The notes beneath the pieces were generated by a model that was not told the origin of the DNA, ran no database searches, and was given only the letters and a program-made list of their open reading frames with translations. The position numbers and the translations under genes were made by a program. Of a stretch of DNA of 64,000 nt, positions 24,958 to 34,532 are shown piece after piece. The stretch is taken from NCBI RefSeq assembly GCF_009674685.1, contig NZ_WKJI01000001.1, forward strand, positions 62,001-126,000, written 5' to 3'. How positions within the stretch are numbered: position 1 is the first letter of the stretch; each line of letters starts with the position of its first letter. Origin of the DNA: Pedobacter puniceum. GTDB lineage: Bacteria > Bacteroidota > Bacteroidia > Sphingobacteriales > Sphingobacteriaceae.

Positions 24958-26211
24958 TTAGGAAATAATGTAGAGTTGTTTCAGGAATTTTTTGAAATTC
25001 AACACGTTTATTCTTGTAGGGGCTTCCCTCGCTAGTCTATAAGATTTTATATTATTAAAGTATTCGTCCTCGCAATATGCTAAATACTTCAAATTTAACT
25101 GATTAGATATTGCCCAGTAATCTGTAACAACGAAGTCTGCTCCAAATATCTCAATAACGGTTGTATTAGGTTTGCAAAAGAATAAATTAACGAGACCAGC
25201 TCCATGAAAACCTATTATAGTTTTAGCATTATTAAATATGTTTGCTTGCTGCGATACATTGTAATCTTCTAGAAAAATTTCTTTAAAACCATAATTAGTA
25301 AGTTCTTTTACCAATTCATGTTCATCAGGAGAAGATCTTGATGATTTACGTCTTGAGAGGTAAATCCTCTCGTACATTAATTCTACATCATCATATCCTT
25401 TTAAAAAAAGTTCCTTTAAAAATAAATCTTCTTGTTTATCAAAAGAGGTTGAATCGCAATTTAATGCTCTAATAGAATAAGGAGGTATAATCAATTTTTT
25501 AGCATTTAAGTGCTTTATATCTTGAGTTAAATTCCAACTTTTAAAATTAAAACCATTTTTTATCAGGACTTCTTTACTAAAATCTTGATATGAATGTTTT
25601 CCTCCAGTATGTATAATATCATATTTAGAGAAATCTATATCAAGTTTTGTTAACCATAAGAATCTAGTCATATGGTCCCTGAGCCAATGACAGTAATTGT
25701 TATCAGCATATCTTGTGTCTAATAAAACTACCTTATCAAATTTTTTTAAACTTGGTAGTTTTAAAAGGTATAAAGATTGGTGCTTTTTATAGTTATTTTC
25801 ATTTTTTAAAGGAGAGCATGGTAAAAATATTTTATCGTCATTAGTTATTACAGTTCCACCAGTGCTATTTGTGTACAAGTATCTTCCATTTTTTATTATC
25901 CAAGCAACTTTTGAAATAATAATAGAATTTAAGTTTATGCTAAATTTTTGTTTAACAAAGACCGAATTTGTTTCCGGCATCGCTCTTTTAAGAGTTTCTT
26001 GTTCGTAAAGTTTAGTTTCGATAATAGGAAGGTTTGTTTTTTTTTGATTATAATCAGCACTATCTTTATAAATCCCTCTTGGAGGTCCAAAATATAAAGA
26101 TGAACCAGGTAGTAGATGTAAAAAATTAAAAAGAGATTTTAGATATTTTACAATTATAAATCTATTTTTTACAAAAGGTATATATTTTATTATAAAGGCT
26201 TTATAATTCAC
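24958..26211 (-). CDS. glycosyltransferase family 61 (DUF563) protein
   Basis: A 417-residue protein with the GT61 signature region. The markers are NNYCHWLRDHMTRFLWL in the first half, a central IYLSRRKSSRSSPDEHELVKEL (family R/K-rich motif) and GFHGAGLVNLFFCKPNTTVIEIFG near residue 340. GT61 enzymes are GT-B-like transferases, known for xylose or N-acetylglucosamine transfer in plants and found in many bacterial capsule clusters. The N-terminal 60 residues are basic and hydrophobic and may touch the membrane. It is separated by 50 bases from the upstream GT4 gene; the donor sugar is unknown. Confidence 0.85.
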   Translation of the reverse strand: MNYKAFIIKYIPFVKNRFIIVKYLKSLFNFLHLLPGSSLYFGPPRGIYKDSADYNQKKTNLPIIETKLYEQETLKRAMPETNSVFVKQKFSINLNSIIISKVAWIIKNGRYLYTNSTGGTVITNDDKIFLPCSPLKNENNYKKHQSLYLLKLPSLKKFDKVVLLDTRYADNNYCHWLRDHMTRFLWLTKLDIDFSKYDIIHTGGKHSYQDFSKEVLIKNGFNFKSWNLTQDIKHLNAKKLIIPPYSIRALNCDSTSFDKQEDLFLKELFLKGYDDVELMYERIYLSRRKSSRSSPDEHELVKELTNYGFKEIFLEDYNVSQQANIFNNAKTIIGFHGAGLVNLFFCKPNTTVIEIFGADFVVTDYWAISNQLNLKYLAYCEDEYFNNIKSYRLAREAPTRINVLNFKKFLKQLYIIS

Positions 26212-26261
26212 AAAAATAACAAGGTAAATATATGATTAGTATGTTAAAAAAAGTAGTATAA

Positions 26262-27359
26262 TTAAGTAATACTATTTAGAATATTTGACCACATACTGGT
26301 ATAACTCCATTTACTCAATACTTCCTTATTCTTGAATTCTTTTTTTAAAATGTCAAGTTTAAATGATGCGTCCATTGCGGCTTTTAATTCCTGATGATGT
26401 CCAAAAGTATAAGTAAATCCGTTGATGTTATTTTCAATTAAGTCTTTAGCTGCACCAACTTTATCCGAGCATATGACAGTACATCCTGCAGCCAATGCTT
26501 CTTGCACAGATACTCCCCAGGGTTCGTTTTGTGCAGCATGAATAAAAATATCACTTAACTGATAATAAGCTGGAAGCTCAGTATAGTTAACATATCCTGT
26601 AAAAATAATAGTCAAATGTGGATGTGCTTTAGCGAAATTTTTAAGATTTAACCTTTCTTCTCCGTCACCTATTAAGATTAAGCAATATTCTGGGTTATTC
26701 ATTAAAACAAAGGCTTTAAGAATATCCCAGGGGCTCTCTCTTTTCATAAATTTAGCTACGGATAGCATCACTTTTTTATCTTGGATTTGATATTTTGCTA
26801 TCAGTTGATTTTTCAATGGATGCGGCCTACCAAATAAATCGTTATCTGTACAATAGGAAAAGGTATGTATTTTGCTTAAAGGCACACCCATTTTTAATAA
26901 ATATGCTGCACTTACTTTGCCTGTAACAAATAGCTTATCGTATCTATGATAGATAGGTCTCAATAAAAGTTGACGTAAAATAATCTGCCACCATTTTAAG
27001 TTAAATAAAACGGTATCCATTTTCAAAGCAGTAATAATTCCTTTACTTTTACAAAGTTCCTGAAATCCTTTATATTGGTTTTTATAACCATTGATAATCA
27101 CTAAATCAAAGTCTAGTTTGTTTAAAAAGCTTTCAAAAGATGATAAATTATCTTCAGGCTCTAAAAAGTAAAAAGGATAACCTTCGTATAAATCAAAACC
27201 CCAACTGATTTCTTTTTTCAGTTCCCTGTCATAGTGCAGCTTATCTCGGTTCTGTAAATAAAACACAACAAATTCATGTTCAGTATCATGCTGGTAAATC
27301 CATTGATAAAAGGGGACTTCAAATTGCGTAGGGTGATTGACAATGAAAGCAATTTTCAT
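26262..27359 (-). CDS. GT4 glycosyltransferase
   Basis: A 365-residue GT-B glycosyltransferase. The acceptor domain begins MKIAFIVNHPTQFEVPFYQW, a start often seen in O-antigen GT4 enzymes, and the C-terminal donor domain has MLSVAKFMKRESPWDILKAF, ILIGDGEERLNL, IFTGYVNYTELPAYYQLSDIFIHAAQNEPWGVSVQEALAAGCTVICSDKVGAAKDLI with the conserved EP...EA Glu pair. It is packed 3 bases from the upstream GT4 gene. The sugar donor is not predictable. Confidence 0.92.
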   Translation of the reverse strand: MKIAFIVNHPTQFEVPFYQWIYQHDTEHEFVVFYLQNRDKLHYDRELKKEISWGFDLYEGYPFYFLEPEDNLSSFESFLNKLDFDLVIINGYKNQYKGFQELCKSKGIITALKMDTVLFNLKWWQIILRQLLLRPIYHRYDKLFVTGKVSAAYLLKMGVPLSKIHTFSYCTDNDLFGRPHPLKNQLIAKYQIQDKKVMLSVAKFMKRESPWDILKAFVLMNNPEYCLILIGDGEERLNLKNFAKAHPHLTIIFTGYVNYTELPAYYQLSDIFIHAAQNEPWGVSVQEALAAGCTVICSDKVGAAKDLIENNINGFTYTFGHHQELKAAMDASFKLDILKKEFKNKEVLSKWSYTSMWSNILNSIT

Positions 27360-27362
27360 GAT

Positions 27363-28592
27363 TTAGGAAAGTAGAGGTTTAAAGAAATTATAGATCCGTT
27401 GGTCGTAGTCATCCCAGCGCATAATTTGGGCATGTTGCTTAACATCTTTAATCAGTATGAAGCGCTCTTCATCATTTAAAGCTAAAAACTGTAATATGCA
27501 AGCCAACAGACTATTTTCATCCAAAACTTCCATGATATAACCATTTTTTTGATGATGAATCATTTCACCTGCACCTACATAAGGCGATAGAATGTTGGGT
27601 ATTCCTAAGGCCATAGTTTCTGGAACTACCATTCCAAAAGAATCGAACCTACTTGGTAAAATATGCAAATGAATGTCTTCCTGTTTTAAATATATAGCAA
27701 GGCTTTGTTGAGATAGCGGACCAGTAAAAATCACACTTTTTAAGTTTATTCCATGCTCTTTAGCAAAATCTTCTACCCATGTCTTGCTAATCTTACCAAT
27801 CAAATAAAGCTTTTTATTGGGATGTTCCAATCTTTCAAAAGCAGAGAGTAAAATATCTAAACCTTTTCTTTTTTCTGTATTTGCTATGCAGGCTATATTT
27901 AGTATATTTCTATTGTAGGTAAAGTTTTCATTAATCAGCTCCTTAAAGTCTGTACCTAACCAAATTGCTTCATGTTTGATAGCGCTTGTTTTTCCTAAAT
28001 AAGTTTTTTTGGCGAATTCAGAGCAATTAATACCATAGTCTATATATTGCCTCTCTAAAGTTTTAATCTTTTTGCCATAAGGCGTTTCCATAATTCCGGC
28101 ATCTTCAGCAGCTTCATGGCTGATGGAAGGAAAATCCATGATGACTGGGATGTCCCATTTTTTAGCGAATTTTGCTATAGGCCAGGCTGCAGTTTCTGTA
28201 AGTACTAAGATGCAATCTTTACGCTTCCTAAATACCATAGGTAATAAAAACCAAGCAAATAGAACCTGCCATTGGTAGCGTGGGGTATGGCCTTTTTGAA
28301 TACCTAAAATTTTATACAATTTAAGATGCAGTAACAATAGCAGTTCAAAGCATGGATAATGATGAACTTTGATATTTTTCGCAATGGGTTTTACCCTCTT
28401 TTTTAAGAAAGATAAATTTGAAAAGAAGCTATCTTCTTTTAGTAAAAACCAAGTATATAAGCTTATACTATTACTAGGAAAATATTTAGCTAAGGCATTA
28501 GCTGTTCTGTAAGTGTGTTGAATGCCAGGATGGATGAATAAGATATGTTTATGTGTTTTGTTCAATTTTTGTAGTTTCAGTTTCTTTGGCAT
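27363..28592 (-). CDS. GT4 glycosyltransferase
   Basis: A 409-residue GT-B enzyme. The N-terminal domain includes HILFIHPGIQHTYRTANALAKYF and PVIMDFPSISHEAAEDAG, and the donor domain includes ACIANTEKRKGLDILLSAFE, LYLIGKISKTW, VIFTGPLSQQSLAIYLKQEDIHLHILPSRFDSFGMVVPETMALGIPNILSPYVGAGEMI. The ATG lies inside the end of the Wzy-like gene (44-base overlap), so a downstream start near residue 15 is possible, but none is an ATG. Confidence 0.9.
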   Translation of the reverse strand: MPKKLKLQKLNKTHKHILFIHPGIQHTYRTANALAKYFPSNSISLYTWFLLKEDSFFSNLSFLKKRVKPIAKNIKVHHYPCFELLLLLHLKLYKILGIQKGHTPRYQWQVLFAWFLLPMVFRKRKDCILVLTETAAWPIAKFAKKWDIPVIMDFPSISHEAAEDAGIMETPYGKKIKTLERQYIDYGINCSEFAKKTYLGKTSAIKHEAIWLGTDFKELINENFTYNRNILNIACIANTEKRKGLDILLSAFERLEHPNKKLYLIGKISKTWVEDFAKEHGINLKSVIFTGPLSQQSLAIYLKQEDIHLHILPSRFDSFGMVVPETMALGIPNILSPYVGAGEMIHHQKNGYIMEVLDENSLLACILQFLALNDEERFILIKDVKQHAQIMRWDDYDQRIYNFFKPLLS

Positions 28593-29805
28593 GGCTTAAT
28601 AACATTAGGCCAATAGCAAGATAAATAGCGCTGTAAATGTTAAATACAATAGAGCAATATAAACCTATAATAAAGAATAGGTAAATCTTAAAGCCTATAC
28701 TAAAATTCAAATCTTTAATTAATGCAAATAGTAAAATAAATCTTAATAATAGTAAAAGATATCCACCTTCAATAACTGTCCTAAAAAGTTCTCCTTCATA
28801 GAAAATACTGGCTGCTTGTGGGGATTGTCCAAACAGAATATTAGCTCCCTGGTAGGTGGAACCTAGACCTATTCCAGTTAAACCATATTCATATTTACCG
28901 TCAATTGCTTCATAAATATCTTCTGTTAAACGACTTTCTCCTTCTTCACTGCTATTATCAAATCTTTTAATAAAGTTATCATAACTTTTTTCAACTCTGA
29001 CATAAATATCAAGTGGGTCGCCAATTAGGGTGTTTGCAAATAAAAAAATAACACCAGCAATAAAAGTATTGAATATTGCCTTACTATTAAAAAAAGACTT
29101 TGTTTCAAATAAAAAAAACATGATAATGGTTAAGCCTACAAAACCAACTGTACCTCTTGACCCACTTAATAAAGCACCATAAAACACACTCAATAAGATT
29201 AGAAAGTTATATTTAGGATAGATTTCTTTTTTTATTAAATAAAAGCTAATAAATAAAGCTAAGAGTATAAAGGCACCATAACCGGCAATATAACTAAAGG
29301 TTCCGGTAACTCTTACTGCATCACCTACTAATGCGGCACCCGCTGTAGATTCTTCATCTACTGCATATCTATTAATGAAACTATCACCAGGCGAACTATA
29401 TTGAATACTTCCAATGATAACTTGTATGGCTAATAAAACTAAAGTTGTAGAAATAAATTTTTTATCAATAAACGAAGCTTTATTTTTTTGGTAAGCCCAT
29501 AAAATTCCAAAAAAGAGAAGGTGAATTAGAATCCCAAATAAACCGTGATATAGTGTATGATTCAAAGGATTCGTTGCCATAATAGCTAAGAAAAATAAAT
29601 AGGTATAAAATATTCCCTTCGACAAATAATATTCATGTTTATGCTCGGATTTTAAAAAAATGAGTAGCGTTGGAATCAGTATGATTAATCCTACAAAAAT
29701 ATTATTTAAGGCAGAAGGTAAAGTAAGCCACTTTCTTAGAGCTCCTGAAAAAGTAGTTACATAAAGCAAGATAAATAATCCTTTATTAAAATCTAATTTA
29801 AACAA
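28549..29805 (-). CDS. Wzy-like polymerase or O-antigen ligase family membrane protein
   Basis: A 418-residue polytopic protein with about 11-12 predicted membrane segments and one large periplasmic loop (about residues 260-325) containing GDPLDIYVRVEKSYDNFIKRFDNSSEEGESRLTEDIYEAI and TGIGLGSTYQGA. The segment AALVGDAVRVTGTFSYIAGYGAF and the preceding FINRYAVDE are typical of the Wzy_C / O-antigen ligase superfamily. It either polymerises repeat units or transfers glycan to an acceptor. No Wzx flippase is encoded in the window. The start overlaps the upstream GT4 gene by 13 bases. Confidence 0.82.
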   Translation of the reverse strand: MFKLDFNKGLFILLYVTTFSGALRKWLTLPSALNNIFVGLIILIPTLLIFLKSEHKHEYYLSKGIFYTYLFFLAIMATNPLNHTLYHGLFGILIHLLFFGILWAYQKNKASFIDKKFISTTLVLLAIQVIIGSIQYSSPGDSFINRYAVDEESTAGAALVGDAVRVTGTFSYIAGYGAFILLALFISFYLIKKEIYPKYNFLILLSVFYGALLSGSRGTVGFVGLTIIMFFLFETKSFFNSKAIFNTFIAGVIFLFANTLIGDPLDIYVRVEKSYDNFIKRFDNSSEEGESRLTEDIYEAIDGKYEYGLTGIGLGSTYQGANILFGQSPQAASIFYEGELFRTVIEGGYLLLLLRFILLFALIKDLNFSIGFKIYLFFIIGLYCSIVFNIYSAIYLAIGLMLLSHAKETETTKIEQNT

Positions 29806-30812
29806 TTTTCAATTAATTTATGATAACGCTCTATTACTGCATTCTGTGAATAAATTCTTAAGTGTTTTTCTGAAGATGATTCAAGTATATGATGATAATC
29901 TTGATAATTTTCCATACAATTTATCATCTTTTGCACCAAATCAGTTTGGTTGTTAGAATCAAAAGCAATACCCAAATTTCCACAAGCTTCAGTTAAACCA
30001 CCTTTATTACTATAAATGGGTATACAGCCGCAAGCTATAGCTTCTAAAGCTACTACACCAAAGGGCTCTTGCCATATAGAAGGTATAACAGCTATTTGGT
30101 GTTCATTCAATTTAGCTGCTAGCTTATCGCCCTTCAAAATATCTGTAAAAGATACTTCTTTTTCTAAATGGTGTTTATTTACCAAAGCTAAAAGCTTTGG
30201 CTTATCTGGTCCATCGCCAACAATAGTTAAAGTTGCATCAGCATGCTCTTGCTTAAGCTTTGCAAAAGCTTCTATAAGGATATCACAGCCCTTATCAGAA
30301 ACTAAGCGCCCAACAAAAATGAAACTCTTGTCTTTTCTTTTCAGGTGTTGGTTGTAGAATGTTTTATCATCATAAGAATTCCAAACAACATGTCCTTTTT
30401 TAGGTAATGTACCATTTACAAAATGCGAACAAGAAATATTAATGGCTAACCTACTTAAATTTCTTTTTAGCCATTCCAAAGGTTTTAATGTACCATCCCT
30501 ATTAAAATAAGTAAGATGATGGATAACCATCCATTTTTTAGGAAAAAGTAATAATGGCCAAATTCCTTTTAAGCTTACGTTATGATGTATAAATAAATCA
30601 CATTTTATATAAACGCTCCAAAATTCTAATGTCGAGATTTTCCTCAATATAGTATAATCAGCTTCTAGCTCCTGAACATCATTTAAATCCGTAGAGGTTA
30701 TGATATAAACTTTATGTCCTTTTTTACATAAGCCTTCTGCCAGAATTTGTGCTACAGTTTCTAAGCCTCCAGTTTTAGGATAAAAGGATAAGCAATAAAA
30801 AAGGATTTTCAT
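29793..30812 (-). CDS. GT4 glycosyltransferase
   Basis: A 339-residue GT-B enzyme. MKILFYCLSFYPKTGGLETVAQILAEGLCKKGHKVYIIT is the classic GGxE acceptor-domain start. The donor half has FIFVGRLVSDKGCDILIEAFAKL, LTIVGDGPDKPKL, VSFTDILKGDKLAAKLNEHQIAVIPSIWQEPFGVVALEAIACGCIPIYSNKGGLTEACG with both conserved Glu residues (EP...EA). It follows the FkbM gene by 50 bases. Length is a little short but complete. Confidence 0.93.
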   Translation of the reverse strand: MKILFYCLSFYPKTGGLETVAQILAEGLCKKGHKVYIITSTDLNDVQELEADYTILRKISTLEFWSVYIKCDLFIHHNVSLKGIWPLLLFPKKWMVIHHLTYFNRDGTLKPLEWLKRNLSRLAINISCSHFVNGTLPKKGHVVWNSYDDKTFYNQHLKRKDKSFIFVGRLVSDKGCDILIEAFAKLKQEHADATLTIVGDGPDKPKLLALVNKHHLEKEVSFTDILKGDKLAAKLNEHQIAVIPSIWQEPFGVVALEAIACGCIPIYSNKGGLTEACGNLGIAFDSNNQTDLVQKMINCMENYQDYHHILESSSEKHLRIYSQNAVIERYHKLIENCLN

Positions 30813-30862
30813 AGATGTAGTTAGGGCTTCTAAGGTTTAATTCTTTTAGATAGGACTTTATA

Positions 30863-31612
30863 TCACTTGCTAATACAATGCATTTCCCCATGTAAGCCTA
30901 AATAATTAAAAGATTGTTTCTTAACAAAGCTGTTAAATATTTCTTTCGCTTCGTTGTCATGTAATTCAACGCATAAGAAACTGACCGATTTTGTCCAATT
31001 CAAGTTTTCGTTTAGAACTATTTTTTCCGTACCTTCAATATCCATTTTTAAAAAGTATCTGTATTGAGGTTCAATAATATCATTTAGCGAAATAGCTTCA
31101 ATACCTTTATCAAGAGAGCATTCTAAAACTTGAAGTGCCCATTTTCCGCCATCCCCATAGTTACCAGGCACTACTTGAACATTTGTATTCTTAGACCATA
31201 TTGCCATATTCAGAATCTCTACTTGCTCTTTATAGTAGGCTAAATTTTTTAATGCCATCAGGTAATTAGATTCATCTGGCTCAATACCTATAAAGCTCAT
31301 GTGATGGTGCTTTTCAATTAAATATCTGATGGTATAGCCAACATTAGTCCCACAATCAATCATTTTATCCACAGTTTTATCAATCAGTTGATGAATTGCA
31401 TGAAACTCTTCTTGAATAAAAATTAAATGGAAACAAGCATAATCAGAAGTGCCACATCTCATCCATATGGGATATTTATAACCATGAACTCTTACACTTA
31501 CAAGATACTCAAAATTTGGAAATATACTTTTACAAATTTCTACGATATGATGTAGGAGTGTAATTTTAATATAATTATACAAACCTAAAACTTTTAGTTT
31601 TTTTTTGTCCAT
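30863..31612 (-). CDS. FkbM family methyltransferase
   Basis: A 249-residue SAM-dependent methyltransferase of the FkbM type, likely to O-methylate a sugar of the polysaccharide. SAM-binding motif I is MIDCGTNVGYTIRYL, the acidic ribose-binding strand is SFIGIEPDESNY, and the FkbM signature LKMDIEGTEKIVLNE with SFLCVELHD follows. The N-terminus has a weakly hydrophobic helix (LGLYNYIKITLLHHIVEICKSIF). It lies between two glycosyltransferase genes, 5 bases from the upstream one. Confidence 0.9.
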   Translation of the reverse strand: MDKKKLKVLGLYNYIKITLLHHIVEICKSIFPNFEYLVSVRVHGYKYPIWMRCGTSDYACFHLIFIQEEFHAIHQLIDKTVDKMIDCGTNVGYTIRYLIEKHHHMSFIGIEPDESNYLMALKNLAYYKEQVEILNMAIWSKNTNVQVVPGNYGDGGKWALQVLECSLDKGIEAISLNDIIEPQYRYFLKMDIEGTEKIVLNENLNWTKSVSFLCVELHDNEAKEIFNSFVKKQSFNYLGLHGEMHCISK

Positions 31613-31617
31613 TAGGA

Positions 31618-32493
31618 TTATAGTGTTTTTAATATATTGATGAGGTGTCTTCTAGATGAGAATTTATCTTTTAATATGTCTACAGAAAACTTGTATTTAC
31701 CAAAAACGGAGAGAAAGAATAGTTCTACATACAACCTTATTTTTATAAGAGTTTTAATCATTTTCTCGTTCTTAACCTTATTGTGATTTCTCAATAATTT
31801 TAGTCTATTTTCATAAAACCTAATCACTCTTTTAGAAGTTAGCTGTGGGCTGCCTCCTCCTTTATGAAAAATATGTATATCATCGCAAACAGCAATATCC
31901 CATTCATTTCTAGTCATTCTCATACTGAAATCATGGTCGGCATCTAAAAAATCAAAACTTTCATCAAAGCCACCTATAGCTTCAAAAGCTTTTTTTCTAA
32001 TAGCTATACCGCAAGAGTAAAGTGTCATATACTTGCTTCTTTTGGGAAACAATTTCCTGAAGCTTCTTTCTAATTGCTGCCCTAATACCAAACTCCAAAC
32101 ATCTGGTTCTGGTCCTCCTCTCCCAGTAGACTTCCCATGCTCATCCACCAAATTAAACCCCAATATTCCTAAACCTTTTTGTTCTTCAAAAATCTTAGGA
32201 ATTAGTGCAATATCACTGATTAAATAAGCGTCAGAATCTAATAATAAACAAATGGATTGTGTAGCTTCAGCAAAGGCTTTATTTACACTTTTAACATAAC
32301 CTAGATTATCCTCATTTTTAATGATTTTAACTAATGGATGTTCTTGGAAATAAACAGGTGCGTTCTGTGTAGAGCAATCATCTACCACAATAATCTCCTG
32401 AATCACTTTGGAAGGATCCGCATATTCTACAGAGCGGATACATCTTTCTGTAAGCTCCCAGGTATTATAATTGGTAATCAATAAGGAAATCAT
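31618..32493 (-). CDS. family 2 glycosyltransferase
   Basis: A 291-residue GT-A enzyme. ISLLITNYNTWELTERCIRSVEYAD is the nucleotide-binding start, IIVVDDCSTQNAP the first acidic motif, ICLLLDSDAYLI the metal-binding DSD motif, and GGFDESFDFLDADHDFSMRM the acceptor-side ED/DH motif. It resembles the rhamnosyltransferase-like WbbL branch. Its start overlaps the upstream gene by 4 bases (ATGA). Confidence 0.92.
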   Translation of the reverse strand: MISLLITNYNTWELTERCIRSVEYADPSKVIQEIIVVDDCSTQNAPVYFQEHPLVKIIKNEDNLGYVKSVNKAFAEATQSICLLLDSDAYLISDIALIPKIFEEQKGLGILGFNLVDEHGKSTGRGGPEPDVWSLVLGQQLERSFRKLFPKRSKYMTLYSCGIAIRKKAFEAIGGFDESFDFLDADHDFSMRMTRNEWDIAVCDDIHIFHKGGGSPQLTSKRVIRFYENRLKLLRNHNKVKNEKMIKTLIKIRLYVELFFLSVFGKYKFSVDILKDKFSSRRHLINILKTL

Positions 32494-33545
32494 GCGTTAG
32501 CTAAGATTTGTTCTATTTTTTTTTGGATAAAAAGACTATGGTTTATTTGATTATGCTCTTCATACCATAGCTGTATGTTTTTACTGATGGTTTTATCATC
32601 ACATAAAGGACTATCCAAGCTATTTTCGCTTAAATAATGTTTACCATCTACCAAGTCTTGGACGATTTTATCAGAAGAATCTGTATTGTAGGTAATTAAA
32701 CCATAAGCTGCATAAGCCGCAAATATGCCCGATTTTTCCATCAAAGACGGAGGATAGTCTATCAAAGCCCAAGTATGTTTAGCAAACTCAGCAGCAATTT
32801 CTGAAGCACTTAATTTCCCTAAGATACGTTTAGGACATCTTATATAGCCTATTACTGATTTTACATCTCCAGGTCCTATATCTACAATTTCCTTAATATT
32901 TCTACTAGCTATAAAAGCATTTAATTCTTTAGCGTTTTCATAAACCTTTTTTCTTCTGTTTAAAGTACCAAAGACAATTGCGCTCCGGCTTCTTTGCTCA
33001 AAAACAATGGGTTCTACAGATTCCGGAATATTTGCAAAAACAGCTTTTTTATAAAGATTTGGATGTTGATGCTTTGCTAGAATTTTTCTTACCCTTTCAT
33101 TACTGCAAAATGCTAGATCTGCAATGTTAAGCAAGTGTTTATAAATATATTGCTGTAAGGGCTTGGTCCAAAATACCAATTGCCAAGGCTTATGAGAACT
33201 TGCATTCAATTCATGAAAAAATATACAAAGCTTATAACCTTTGCTTTTGATTAATTGTAGCTCTCTTAAAAGTTTAAAAGGTAATCCTTTAGGATGATAA
33301 GCAAAATTAACGTAGTTTAAAAAGATAATATCTATTTGATGATGGCTTAAAATTTCTTGAAGGGAAGAAAAAGACCTTATACAAATATAAGGAGCTACCT
33401 CTACTGGTTCTGGCTGTTTAAAGCCAACATAAATAACTTTAAATTCTTTCTTGAAATATTCTCCAATAATACTACTGTAATCTCCTAAACCATTAGTGGC
33501 AGAAGGATATTGTGGAGAAATGATTAAAATTGATTTGTTAACCAA
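32490..33545 (-). CDS. GT-B glycosyltransferase (GT4-like)
   Basis: A 351-residue protein with a GT-B outline. ILIISPQYPSATNGLGDYSSIIGEYF carries the family glycine loop, DIIFLNYVNFAYHPKGLPFKLL and LCIFFHELNASSHKP lie in the acceptor domain, and a weak donor domain follows (AIVFGTLNRRKKVYENAKELNAF, WALIDYPPSLMEKSGIFAAYAAYGLITYNTD). The usual EPFG...EA motif is replaced by SLMEKSGIFAAYAAYG, in which only the first Glu is clear. It overlaps neighbours by 4 and 8 bases. It is divergent but probably a transferase. Confidence 0.75.
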   Translation of the reverse strand: MVNKSILIISPQYPSATNGLGDYSSIIGEYFKKEFKVIYVGFKQPEPVEVAPYICIRSFSSLQEILSHHQIDIIFLNYVNFAYHPKGLPFKLLRELQLIKSKGYKLCIFFHELNASSHKPWQLVFWTKPLQQYIYKHLLNIADLAFCSNERVRKILAKHQHPNLYKKAVFANIPESVEPIVFEQRSRSAIVFGTLNRRKKVYENAKELNAFIASRNIKEIVDIGPGDVKSVIGYIRCPKRILGKLSASEIAAEFAKHTWALIDYPPSLMEKSGIFAAYAAYGLITYNTDSSDKIVQDLVDGKHYLSENSLDSPLCDDKTISKNIQLWYEEHNQINHSLFIQKKIEQILANA

Positions 33546-34530
33546 AGTATTTCTTAAGCTGCTTCTTTAGCATTAAATAATTGTATAATCCTAAAATTTT
33601 TTGTGACCAAATTGAATGTTTAGAACCAATGAATGAGAACTGAGATTTATATTCATTTAGAATTTTGTTTTTAATAAATAAGCCATTGATTTTATCATCA
33701 AAAAAGATATGGTAATTTAAAGTATACCTATATACAACTGAGTCTATTAATTTAAGATTTTTTGGATAAAAGGATTTAATAACTTTTTCATAAGATTCAG
33801 TACATTTTAAACTCGATAATATCGATACATGGTCTCTTCTATGACTTAATGATTGTGTATTACCTCTTCTATAAAAAGCATAACAATTTGGTGTATAAAG
33901 TAATCCATTTGCTAAGGGGATGATTCTATTCATAAATTCACCGTCATCTCCTAAAGTAATTGTTTCGTCCCAACCTGTTGATTTGTCTATTATTTTTTTA
34001 GGTATCAAATAACTATGTATAGGCATCATTCTATTAAAATAATTGTTTAACTCATACAAATAATCAGCAGAATCAAAATTTCGCCTAAAGTATTTATTTT
34101 CATTAATGTTCTTTGACTCATTATTATTAATAAAGTAGGCCCAATCACCAAAAGCTATACCATCTAAATTATTTTCTAATTTTTTTACTTGCTCGTAAAT
34201 TTTATTAGGAGATATGATATCATCTGCATCTAGGAATTGAATAAAATCTCCCTTTGCATAACTGAGACCTATGTTACGAGAAGCAGAAGCGCCATAATTT
34301 TTTTGATTTCTTTTATAGAATATATTTAAATGATTAAAATTATCTAAGTTAGGTATGTCTAAATCAGAGTTATCATCAATGATTAAGATTTCAATGTTTT
34401 TATAAACTTGATTATCTAAGCTTTTGAGAGTGCTTTTAATCGTTTTACTATTGTTATAGTAAGGAATAATAATACTTACTAATCGATTAAAGCTTTCATT
34501 TGTGGTGTTATATGTTAAGGCTATAGACAA
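33538..34530 (-). CDS. family 2 glycosyltransferase
   Basis: A 330-residue GT-A enzyme. VSIIIPYYNNSKTIKSTLKSLDNQ and ILIIDDNSDLDI form the nucleotide-binding part, FIQFLDADDIISPNKI the DAD metal motif, and LGDDGEFMNRIIPLANG with AFYRRGNTQSLSH the acceptor-side motif. It shares wording with the gene at 35488-36459 (DADDIISPxKI, DDGxFxxRII, FYRRxxxxSLS), so the two are paralogues. It overlaps the downstream gene by 8 bases. Confidence 0.93.
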   Translation of the reverse strand: MSIALTYNTTNESFNRLVSIIIPYYNNSKTIKSTLKSLDNQVYKNIEILIIDDNSDLDIPNLDNFNHLNIFYKRNQKNYGASASRNIGLSYAKGDFIQFLDADDIISPNKIYEQVKKLENNLDGIAFGDWAYFINNNESKNINENKYFRRNFDSADYLYELNNYFNRMMPIHSYLIPKKIIDKSTGWDETITLGDDGEFMNRIIPLANGLLYTPNCYAFYRRGNTQSLSHRRDHVSILSSLKCTESYEKVIKSFYPKNLKLIDSVVYRYTLNYHIFFDDKINGLFIKNKILNEYKSQFSFIGSKHSIWSQKILGLYNYLMLKKQLKKYFG

Positions 34531-34532
34531 GA